Shown here piece by piece: positions 43,570 through 53,543 of a stretch of DNA of 64,000 nucleotides. Under the pieces are notes generated by a model. That model searched no databases. It was not told the origin of the DNA and saw nothing but the letters and a program-made list of their open reading frames with translations. The DNA comes from Anaeramoeba flamelloides (lineage: Eukaryota; Metamonada; Anaeramoebidae): contig JANTQA010000015.1 of assembly GCA_027625915.1 (NCBI GenBank), forward strand, positions 7,283,001-7,347,000, read 5' to 3'. Both the position numbers and the translations under genes were made by a program. Position 1 is the first letter of the stretch, and each line of letters starts with the position of its first letter.

Positions 43570-46325
43570 TTATAATGTTGAGATTATCCTTTATTTTTTT
43601 AGAACACTTTTATTTTAAAAATAAATTCCTTAAAAAAAATGACTAAATTACATATTTTAATTTGGTAGAAAATAACAATAAATTCATATTATTTGTACGA
43701 ATTGTTTTTATTCAATGGGAAACTAGTCTGAAAGAAATAGAGTTTTTTTAAAAGAAACTTTTACAATTTATAATGCTTGGTTTTTTTTTATATTTTAAGG
43801 GAGTCGAAACAAAAAGTTAAAATTTTCACTTTTTTATTAATAATCAATTGGATCAGAGAACAAAATTTGTGAATTTGGATGTTTCTAGTTGTTTTTTAGG
43901 ATTCAAAGTACTTGTTGAAATATAATTTTATTGCTTTTTTAGCAAATAAAATTAGACAAAAGATATTTCTGTTGAATTTTCTTATCAAAACTCCTATTCA
44001 AAATTATTATCATATCAAAATTCAATTTTTGAAAATAAAAATCTTATTTAATCAATTCTTGAAGAAATGACAGATTCAAACCAAAAATTAATTAAAATGT
44101 TAACATATGATTATAAATTAAAATACTCACAAATCAAAAAATAAATAATTAATCAATTAAAAAAAAATCAAGATTGTTGGTTAAAAATTTTGGAGATGAA
44201 CAAAATAAAAAAAATGTATTGGTAAATTTTTATATAAATTCTATGAGGAATTATTGATCCATCAAATGGTGGGTACCATCAACTAATTTTAATTGAGTTC
44301 TTTTATTTAAAATAACTCAACTTAAAAATAATATCAATTGTTGAAAAAAATTATTGATTGAACAAAATATGTTATAATATTTAAAAAATTAAATGAAAAT
44401 CAAAAAAATACAATATGAAACAATTATTATCATATTTTAATAAAAAATCAAAAATTATTTTCAATTTGAATTAAATTCTATTATTATGATTGTTTTCACT
44501 ATTTTATTTGTGTGAAAAATTTTAAATTTGAGTTTATATGAGAAATATTATTGGGTTTATATTTTTTACACATCCCAGGATTCTAATGTGCTATTTATCT
44601 TTGTTTTTTAAAAAAATTTAATCAATATTTTTTCAACAAGCCTCTTTAAATAATAAATTTTAAACTAAAAAAACAAAAGAAAAAAAAAGAAAAGGGGGGG
44701 GGGGGGTTATTATCAGTTCATATAGTAAATTAAGAAAAAAAATTAAAATATTGATTTTCAGTATATGAATCTTACTCTAATTGAACTGACTTTAATATTA
44801 AAAAAAAAAACAATATAATTTCGATCAAAAAAGATAAAAAAACTAGAGAGAAATGATTGGCAATATTAATATCTATATTTTTATGTTAAGTCCTTGTTTT
44901 TGTATATAAATTGTTGTTTTAAAACCTTCATTAAATCACGGAAATTATTTAAAAAAATAAAATCAAATATATTAAATTTATTTCGTCGTTTCGAGAATTC
45001 GAAAATAAATAATTGTTTATTTGTATCTAATTTAATAGTAGGTTGATAGTGAATGATTATTATTTATTTGATTATTATTATTAATTAAAATTTTTATCAA
45101 CCTTTCAGCAAATCAACACTCTAAAATAATTTCGATTTTTTAATCTGGAATTTGGTTTTATTTAATTCTTTAGATTTATTGGATAAAATTAATTATTTTT
45201 TTATACTTTTTCCTTTTTTCACATTTATTAATAAGTTGTTCTGTTTCATCCTCTTTTTTTATTTTTATTTTTTGATACCTTTTAGGGGATAAAAGGAAAA
45301 AAAATTATAACAAGAATTGAAAAAGTTGTTTTCAATTATATCTTAATTAAATTAAACTTGTTTTGATGATACCTTAATTACACATAAATTAAACAATTAA
45401 AGAAAATTTATATACACCAAGTTTCCTCTGAAACAAATTTACTTTTGGGAACATCTTCATAGTTGCAATTTGGACTTTATATTTTTTTTGCTTAAGAGTT
45501 ATTACTTGAAATGAACTGATTATTACCAATTTGGGGTTTGGTGAAAACAAGATTTATGTAACTTGTAAAAAATAAAATTAAATCAATAAATAACAATAAA
45601 TAAAAACAAAAAAACAATAAAATATTCTATTAAATTAACAAAATCAATACTAAATAAAAAGATTGAGAACAAATTCTAGATTATAAAACATCAATACTTT
45701 ATATATTTACCTAATCTTTAAAATTATAATTTTAAACTTTCCTGAATAACTCTGGTTATTTGAATGAATTTTCGAAAATAAGTAATATATATATTTCTTG
45801 ATAGAAAGATATTTATACAACTAAGAAAGAAATTATTTTAATATTTTCGAAAAAATGAGTCCAAAAATGTGAATTATTTTTCGTTAGGGAGGTGGTGATT
45901 TTTAGGGAATAAAATTACAAAAAATAACAAAAATAATTATTCCTAGACAATTAGGTATTTTTTAACATTTTTTTGTTTTAGGTTTTTATCAAAAAATTCA
46001 ATAATTTATTTTGATCAATATTTTTTCAAATATTTAGAAACCTATATAAAAAAAATTATTAAATCAATCCAAAAATTTTCCACACAAAAGTAATAACTAT
46101 CAACCCATTCAATACTTTATTTTTATTAAAAAACTTTTAAATTAAGTTTTTTTTTTTTTTAGTCTTTTTTACTCTTTTTTCTTTCTTATTTTTCTTTCTA
46201 TTTTTCTTCTCATCGTTTAAAAAATTAAAATTTTACTGGTTCTTTTGGCCAGAAAAACTATCTAAAAATTATAATCTTTTCTACAAGACAGATAGGATAA
46301 AAAAAACGCAATAATTTTAAAGTTT
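43570..46325. other. Gene-free AT-rich stretch
   Basis: No open frame of interest. There is a run of 13 G at 44,694-44,706 inside poly-A-rich DNA. About 44,140-44,340 resembles 61,850-62,000 (TACCATCAACTAATT and a following AACTCAAC), a further dispersed repeat. Confidence 0.65.
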
Positions 46326-46329
46326 CAGA

Positions 46330-47235
46330 AAGTGCCCTCAAGTGAATTAGGGCGCCATAGAGTTCCTAGTTTTTTTTAAGGTTTTCTGTTTTATTTTTAA
46401 AATCTATTGATTTTGGTTAGGTTTTTTTGAGTTTTCTATTTATTTGTGAAGTGCTCTCGGTTTTTTTTACTTTTTGAAATAAACAGAAAATTTTAATAAA
46501 TTTTCGGTTTACTGTTGAGAGGAAAATGTTGGACACAGAAAAATCGTTGGAAACCAATTTTAATTGGGAACATTAGTAAAATTGAAAATCAAATCCTATT
46601 GATAACCAGGTGACTTTTATATAAATCCAGGTTTAAAGGTGTTACAAGTTCTTTTATTAGTGGTTTCAGTAGAATACTCATTTGAATGGTTGTTAACCAA
46701 AGTAGATCATGTTATTTTAACAAAAATCCAAGTTTTAGTAAAGTTTACTATTAATTCTGAAAATGGTCATTTTTAAACTTGATTTCGATTATCAGAGATA
46801 AGGTTTTGAAAAAGAAGAATTACATTAATGGTTATTCTAATAAGTAGATTATTGTTATTTTCTGTAGTTATTTCACAAACGATTGAAATTAAAAATCATT
46901 TTCAGTAATGTTCCCAATTAAAAATGCTGTCCAACTATTTTTCTGTGTCCAACATTTTTCTCTCAACAGTTATTTCAAAAAGTAAAAAAAACCTAACAAA
47001 AATCTATTGATTTTCCAAATAAATAGAAAACTCAAAAAAACCTAGAAAACTTCACAAATAAACAAAAAACTCAAGAAATACTAAAGGCAATTTTCCCAGA
47101 ATTCAAAAGAATAGAGAAAATTCTTATATTTTACTCAATTCTTTTAAATTCTGGAAAAGATAAAGGCGGTTTTTTCCACTTTTTGTTTTTGTTTCGAGAA
47201 TCTATTGATTTTTTAATCAAAAAAAAAATTAAAAA
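46330..47235. repeat. Foldback-family element, split by another element
   Basis: The left part (GGTTTTTTTGAGTTTTCTAT, TTTGTGAAGTG) and right part (CCTAACAAAAATC, AAAAAAACCTAGAAAACTTC) are inverted copies. The centre AAATTTTCGGTTTA is interrupted by the TIR element at 46,512-46,969. A palindrome lies at 47,090-47,160. Confidence 0.75.
46512..46969. mobile_element. 458-bp TIR element with TTA target duplication
   Basis: Ends CTGTTGAGAGGAAAATGTTG and, inverted, CTGTTGAGAGAAAAATGTTG. The match continues through GACACAGAAAAAT, GTTGGA and TTTTAATTGGGAACATTA, about 60 bp in all. TTA is present at both sides (46,509-46,511 and 46,970-46,972), and three other family members at 17.87, 33.66 and 61.38 kb show the uninterrupted site CGGTTTATT. 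A 3-bp TTA duplication fits PIF/Harbinger-type elements. There is no transposase, so it is non-autonomous. Confidence 0.85.
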
Positions 47236-47489
47236 AACATAACGGCAAAAGGGGGTAATTTGGTTGAATCACCTCTCTTAAATAATCAATAAAAAATATA
47301 CGAAAAATAAAAAAATTAATAAAACATGAAATAAATTAATTCACAACATTTTTTTTTTTTTTTCAAGAATTCAATATTATTTTTATATTTATATAAAAAC
47401 AATTTGTTTGAGTGTGATTAAAAATTATGTTTGTTATCAGATCCCTAAAATAATCTGTTTAGTTGATAATCTTTAATTTTAAGAAATTT

Positions 47490-49568
47490 TTAATCAGAAT
47501 TAGAATCAGAACCAGAACCAGAACCAGAACTAGAACCAGAACCAGAATCAGAACCAGACCCAGAACTAGAATTCAACTTAATATTATTTTTTTCATCCAT
47601 CACGTTTTCTTTTTCCTTTTCAGGTTCTTTCAAATCCACTTTCGCTTTTTCATCGCCTTTTAGGGTATTTTCAAGTAGCATGTCTGCTGTTAAAATAATT
47701 TGATTTGGGGATTGTGGCAGATTTTGAACTTCTAAAAGGTTCCAAATATCGAAGTTGTCTGAGTGATAAGAATTTTGGTCATTTTCATAAAAAGAAATAA
47801 AATAATTATTTTCCCTTTTTTGGTCAATTTCTTTCATTAACGATCTGATCTTGTTTTTAATTGATTTTCGAGTTTGGAAAATTTCTTTGGACTTTGATTT
47901 ATGTATTGTGACCCGAATTAGCCCCTTGAGTCTTTTCCAATAATTCTTCAAAACATCAAGCATAAAAGAAGTCACTTGCGCAAAAAACAAAGCACCGAAG
48001 AAATAAATTAATGCAGGGATTGCACCAAACAGTTTCCCTAAAACACTTGTATAAATTATAAAAACAATTAAAGCAAGAAAGCTTCCGCCTATTAATCTTA
48101 AAGTTGCAATATTTTCGGGCTTATTTTTTGCTTTCTGAGTGATCCTGACAATAGAGATCGCGATTGGGCAATTTACTATGAGTCCGATTAGACTTGGTGG
48201 AAGCAAAGATAATACCGTAATCAAATATAAAAGATACTTGCCAATGATACGAAGGGGGTTTGCAAAATATTGGATTTGGCAGAGATCTTGATCTCGGATT
48301 TTTAAATCATCCAATTGCTTTTGGTAGTTTTGAATCGAGCTTCTTAATTCTAATTCGATTTGTGAAGAATTTTCAATGATTTTTTCTTTTTGAATTTCAT
48401 TCGATTTATCGTCTGTGTTGGAATCAGAATCCAAATCAGAGCCCGAGGTTTTGTTCAAATTCTCCTTTTTTTTCTTCTTATTCTTCTCATTCTTCTTCTC
48501 ACTCTTCTTCTCATTCCTCTTCTTCTTCTTATTATTATTCTGGTTGGTTTCAATTTTGTTTGAAATTTGATTATTTGATAGTATGTCAAAAAAATTAGCA
48601 AGCCGAATACCATTTTCAAAATTTCTTTTCAAACTTGTCCTGTCGACTCTCCAAAAAATGTTCATTGAAGTTTCAACTAAGGAATGAGTCTCCCAATCTG
48701 GTGTATTGATTGTCATTAATCGGGTACATTTTTGTAAAAAGGAAGTTATTAAATTTACAGCTTTCCACTTGTCCTCCTTTGCCATTAAGATGACCGAGTT
48801 GTGAAGGCAAATTGGCCTCGAGTATGTAATTAAGATTTCACTACGGAAAGTTTTTCTTGACGTATAATTTAAGGAAAAGGGTAACAGTTGGATTCTTTGA
48901 AAGGAATTCTTTACAATTAAATCTGGATCGGTGGACAATTCTTCTTCGGTAAACATTTGTCGGCTTTGAATCTCCAAGTCCACAATTTCTTCTTCGTCTT
49001 CTACTTCTTCAATGTTATTTTTTTCCTCATTTTTATTTTTCTTCTCTTCTTCGGTGCTAGCAATTGCATTGATTAAGATCCTTGAAACACCAGATTTGTA
49101 TCGATTTAATTCATGGTGCACAACACTGATACCCTCAGGATAAATACAAATAACTTGGCCTTTAAGTAGTGTTTTGTTAGTTTCTTCCCACATCCTTGAG
49201 TTGTCAATTTGTGTGTTTTCTTTCTGGTTTGTATCGCTAATCAAGGCCTTGCTTTGTTCCTGGTTTTTTTGTTTTTTGGTTGTTTTGGCTTGGTGATCTT
49301 GTCTTCGCTTGACACCAATCCCACCCAGAGATTTGATTACAAACCCTAAAACAGGTACCCGCAATAGCGTGTTTTTAAAGAGTGTTCGAGCCATCCGAGG
49401 CATAGATGTGAAAACAGCTGCTGGATCACACAGCGCATTTGGATGGTTACCAAACATTAACAAACCCTCTTGACGAGGAATGTTTTGTAAACCAATGACT
49501 TGGATGGTTTTAAAATAAAACAATAACCATATTCGAAAGAGAACAGTTAAAAGTTTATAAAGAAACAT
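47490..49568 (-). CDS. Membrane glycerol-3-phosphate/DHAP acyltransferase (PlsC fold, Gpt2/Sct1-like)
   Basis: Intronless, 692 residues. A hydrophobic N-terminus (FLYKLLTVLFRIWLLFYF) is followed by acyltransferase motif I, NHPNALCDP (Asn41-His42...Asp48). GGIGVKRRQ (82-90) follows, and motif III IYPEGIS (142-148) with YKSGVSRI after it. The His-x4-Asp pair transfers acyl-CoA chains to glycerol-3-phosphate, the first step of phospholipid and triacylglycerol synthesis, at the ER. Two or three C-terminal helices (YLLYLITVLSLLPPSLIGLI; SFLALIVFIIYTSVLGKLFG; GAIPALIYFFGALFFA) and total length near 700 match the fungal Gpt2/Sct1 group better than the short AGPATs. Lys/Glu-rich loops (about 175-200, 345-375) are inserted. 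The tail is Ser/Gly/Asp repeats. A 1-acylglycerol-3-phosphate role is possible but less likely. Confidence 0.8.
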   Translation of the reverse strand: MFLYKLLTVLFRIWLLFYFKTIQVIGLQNIPRQEGLLMFGNHPNALCDPAAVFTSMPRMARTLFKNTLLRVPVLGFVIKSLGGIGVKRRQDHQAKTTKKQKNQEQSKALISDTNQKENTQIDNSRMWEETNKTLLKGQVICIYPEGISVVHHELNRYKSGVSRILINAIASTEEEKKNKNEEKNNIEEVEDEEEIVDLEIQSRQMFTEEELSTDPDLIVKNSFQRIQLLPFSLNYTSRKTFRSEILITYSRPICLHNSVILMAKEDKWKAVNLITSFLQKCTRLMTINTPDWETHSLVETSMNIFWRVDRTSLKRNFENGIRLANFFDILSNNQISNKIETNQNNNKKKKRNEKKSEKKNEKNKKKKKENLNKTSGSDLDSDSNTDDKSNEIQKEKIIENSSQIELELRSSIQNYQKQLDDLKIRDQDLCQIQYFANPLRIIGKYLLYLITVLSLLPPSLIGLIVNCPIAISIVRITQKAKNKPENIATLRLIGGSFLALIVFIIYTSVLGKLFGAIPALIYFFGALFFAQVTSFMLDVLKNYWKRLKGLIRVTIHKSKSKEIFQTRKSIKNKIRSLMKEIDQKRENNYFISFYENDQNSYHSDNFDIWNLLEVQNLPQSPNQIILTADMLLENTLKGDEKAKVDLKEPEKEKENVMDEKNNIKLNSSSGSGSDSGSGSSSGSGSGSDSNSD
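47496..47575 (-). repeat. Coding microsatellite, Ser-Gly/Ser-Asp tail
   Basis: Imperfect repeats of a 6-bp unit (plus strand CAGAAC / CAGAAT) encode GSGSDSGSGSSSGSGSGSDS at the end of the acyltransferase. Length variation would change only the tail. Confidence 0.85.
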
Positions 49569-50394
49569 TTTGATTTTTTTTTTTCTTAGTTTTTTTAAAA
49601 AATGATTTGTTTACAGAAATATATATAAGTCTTGTATTTTAATTTTGGTTAGGAAGTACTTGAGTTAGATCGATTTTTTACTTTTCACTTTCCAAAGGAT
49701 TGTGATTTAAACAAAAGTAGTAAAATAGTGAGACTTTTTTATTAATTTTTTGCGTCTTAAATTTGAAGGACGATTCAAATATTAGGTTTTGTGAGAACTG
49801 AAATCCACCTTCTAAAGAGAAAAAAATGATTAAAAAAAGAGTTGGTCAATGGAAAAACAAAATATTATGACTTTTAGGTTTTTAGTTCTTAAATAAAGAA
49901 AATATCATTTGATCAAAAACTTTTTTTCCAAATTCTTGTGGAAAAAAAATGGAAAATTCAAAAATCAATTTTTTTACCTTTTATTTAACTTACTTTACAG
50001 ATGATATTTAAGTATATTCAAAGACTTACCTTAAACTCTTTTATACTTGAAAATAAAGTGAATAGTAATACTACAAGTTAAAAAATAAATGCTTAAAATT
50101 AAAGTTCCCTTAAACAACAGATCTGAATTCAATTATAGATCTTTTATAAATTATTTTTTCTAAAGTTATGATAATTTTATGTAATTAAGAAAAGATCGCT
50201 ATTAAACTTTTGAATATTTAAATACCCCCTTTTTCAAAATTCTGACTTTTGAAAAATAAAAGTATTTATGGTTTTTTTTTTTTTGAATCAAGTTGCAACG
50301 AATGAAATTTAGTATGAACATTAATAATGAATTAATAATAATAAATGTTAAAACAATTTACAGAAAAAACAGGAATATTATTATTATTGATGGG

Positions 50395-50965
50395 AGAAGT
50401 GTAAATTACACTCTAATAGTCCTTTGACTTAAATTTCCTCAAAGGTAATTTAAGTGTAAAATCATAGATTTCAAGATTGTGAAGGATGGAAACAGGCACA
50501 CCCAATTGTTTTTAGGTTTAAAAAGGAAAAGCAAAAAATTGAAAATGAAAAGGCAAATGAAAAAACAACAAAAAAAGAAATTTAAAAAGGTTTTCTGAGA
50601 AATAATTGGTAAAAAATCTAATAAAAAAAATTAATGTTATCTTTAATTAAGAACTCCCAAATCGCATACATAATACTTTTGGTTGATTTAATAATTTTAT
50701 AATTGATCATGAATATTTCCATTTGGGTACCTTAATTTAATTTGCGGGAATTCCTTTTTTTTTTTTTTTTTGATCTGATTTACTTTAAACCTTTAGTCAT
50801 ATTTTATCTTTGTTTTTCTTTTTTTTTTTTCAAGTAAATCATATTTTTGTGTTTCAGTTTCACAGTATTATTAAAAAACAACTTGTATGTTCCCTTTGTA
50901 ACTCTTCTTCTTCCCAAATTAAAGAAGATTTAGACAGGCGAAAAATGATAAAAAAAAAAAAATGA
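50395..50965 (+). repeat. Dispersed repeat family F, full copy
   Basis: Runs from GAAGTGTAAATTACACTCTA at 50,396 to CTTCTTCTTCCCAAATTAAAG at 50,904 and slightly beyond. Collinear with 56,985-57,545. Confidence 0.8.
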
Positions 50966-52369
50966 ACTTTTTAGACGAATTTTCAATTTTGGAAGATCTA
51001 TATTTAGATTTTAGAGTTGAAAAATGTATATCTAAAATTTGTCACAAAACTTGAATTAGATTTCTAAAAAAATCAATTTTTTAATAAAATAAATTATCTA
51101 CTTGAAGATTGTTGTTTTGAACAAAAAATATATCATATATCATTATATATATAAGCAAAAATTCAAAATTAGGGGTAAATTTTTATTTTATAATTTTTTT
51201 CAATTTTCATTTGTCTTTCATAAAATAAAAAGATTAAACTATATTTTTATTTATTAATCTATATTGGTTATTATCTTTAAAAACTTTAGTAAAATACATT
51301 ATATTAAAAAAAAAAACAATCTTACAATTTTTTTTCATATGAAAAATCTACTACTATTTTTGAAATTTAGCTTAGATATATATATATATATATAATAAAC
51401 AAGTTGACCGAAAAGAAATAAAAATTATTTATCTTTAGGTTATTCTATGAATTAATCTTAAAATTAAAAAATGTGAAAAATAATTACTTTTGGTTTTTCT
51501 AAAGATTATTTTTTAAATACTTATTTCATTTTTTAGAGTTCAAATTTATATATTTGTGAAATTAAATAAAGAAAACAAGTTTAATAAATAACCCTTAAAC
51601 TATTTACCCAGTTAAAATTGGTGAATACAATTTGTTAAAGGTGTTTGTATCGATATTAGAAGAATACAATTTATTTTTGAAATTTTCAAAATTATTTTAC
51701 ATTTTTTCACTTTTTTCCTTTTTTGCTATTTGTCAATTTTTTTTTGAAATGAAATGGTTTTGGAAAATTATTTTTTATTGCAAAATCAATATCCACTTAG
51801 TAAAATCTTGCAATTATAATGTTATTAAAACAATGGAAAAACATTTTAAAAAAATCATACTGCTTTCTATTAGGATTTTTATTTTCTTTTCAATTGAAGA
51901 TCAAAATTCACAGTATATTTTTCTTCAAAGATGGAGAGCCCTAAGAAATAAAAATTATTAATTTTTAAAAAAATGGATTGATTTATAGGATTTTACTCAT
52001 ATCAATATCAACATACTAATGGTGTGTCTTATTCTGCTTATTTCTTATCTTTTCATCAAAAGTGAATTATTATAAAAAAATTGAGTTTTTGGAAATTTTT
52101 TAGGTTCTGTTTGTCTGTAAAAAAGTTTATTAATTGTGGTCCTTTATCAAAATCTAATAATTCAGCACCTTATAATTTGTCTATAGATTTTTTAGCACTA
52201 TTTAAACCATCGAGTAGTAATATCATTCACCACTGATTAATACTCACTCTGGCTGTATATAAATCTAGTATGAAGCTTCACTCTTAATAAAATGAAATAA
52301 TTGAATTAAAATCTGAATAATAAAAAAATTTTATTTTTTTAAAGTGTAAAATATGAATTATAATTTTTT

Positions 52370-52730
52370 TAGAATTTAAAGATATTTTTTATACTGGATT
52401 ATTTCGAAATGAAGTAATTTTATTTTTAAAATATATTTTTGGATACTTTCTTTTTAGAGAATAAGTTTTTTTTTTATTAAGAAAAATAATATTTATTTTA
52501 TATAATAATTTGGAAATATTGTGAATTTTGTACTTTTGAAAAAATAAGAAAAGTTAGTATCAATCTTTTTAAAATAAGATTTAATTTCAGAAAAAAACTA
52601 GTTAAAATAAGTTAGTTTGATATTATTGTAATCATCTTTTGACTTGGTTTTTCAATTTAAATATTCAATAAAATATTTTTTAAATTTGCAATAATATTTA
52701 TTTGAAGATTTTTTTTAGTTAAAAGTCTTT
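52370..52730. repeat. Dispersed repeat family C, partial copy 3
   Basis: Matches the right-hand part of the copies at 6.1 and 26.7 kb (TTTTTTATACTGGATTATTT near 52,386; TTATTTGAAGATTTTTTTT near 52,700). Confidence 0.6.
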
Positions 52731-53543
52731 TAAAAAGAACACCTTGAATAATTCGAAATTGTATCTTTTATTCTTTTTTAGTTTTACTATTAATATTAAA
52801 TATATATTTTTATCAAAATTATTTTATTAAATTGAAATATCACATTAACTTTATCTTTTTGAACAAAATTATTTTGAGAAATGAAGAAAACATAGTAATT
52901 TGAGAAATGATAAACTTTCAGCAAAAGTACAATTTATCATAACTCAAAATTTAGTAAAGAAGGTTTGAGTCACAACAAAATAAATACTCTCAATTTAATA
53001 TGCTTCCTACTGCTATTATTGGATGACAGAAACAATTTATTATATGTATATAAATTAATTTTCCATTATAAAATTTATATTTTAGATAAAAGGTAAAATG
53101 GTTACCAAAGTCTATCAAAGTAAAATTAATAAAAAAAGAAGAAAAAATTTATGTTATCCATTTTTTGGTTTTGGAAATTGACAAACAAGATAATAAAAAA
53201 AACATTAAAGGGAATAGAACATTTCCTACATTGTTAAAACCCCAGGTTTTTACAATACAAAAACAATTATTGCAAAATACTTTCAAGTTTCTGTGATTTC
53301 TTTTCTTTTGCAATTCAATGTTTGTCTTTATTTTTTAAAAAAATAAAAAAATTCCGGTCTATGAGAAAAGGAATATTTTTACTTCTAACAAGATAGAAAT
53401 TAGATTTTCTATTTCCAAAAATACAAGTTAATAATAAACGACCTTTTTGTGTTTGAATTTTTCTTGGTAGTGTTGGAACAATTATATTTTTTTGAAAATC
53501 ATTTTTTCAAGTTTTTTTTTTTAAAAAGTTGATCTGAAAATAA

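Larger units (their letters stand above)
49570..53540. other. Gene-poor stretch between acyltransferase and RhoGEF
   Basis: Holds family F (50,395-50,965) and family C (52,370-52,730) repeats and a (TA)n run near 51,375. An open frame at 51,632-51,961 has no early ATG and is hydrophobic low-complexity, so I do not call it. The two flanking genes diverge here, leaving room for promoters, but no specific site is recognisable. Confidence 0.6.

Noticed and set aside
47463-47663. Plus-strand Arg-Thr repeat frame
   Set aside because: Complement of the Ser-Gly/Asp tail of the acyltransferase, which has motif support.
51632-51961. 109-codon hydrophobic frame
   Set aside because: Opens with TTG, with no early ATG, no splice signals and no second copy. 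Composition is typical of AT-rich non-coding DNA.
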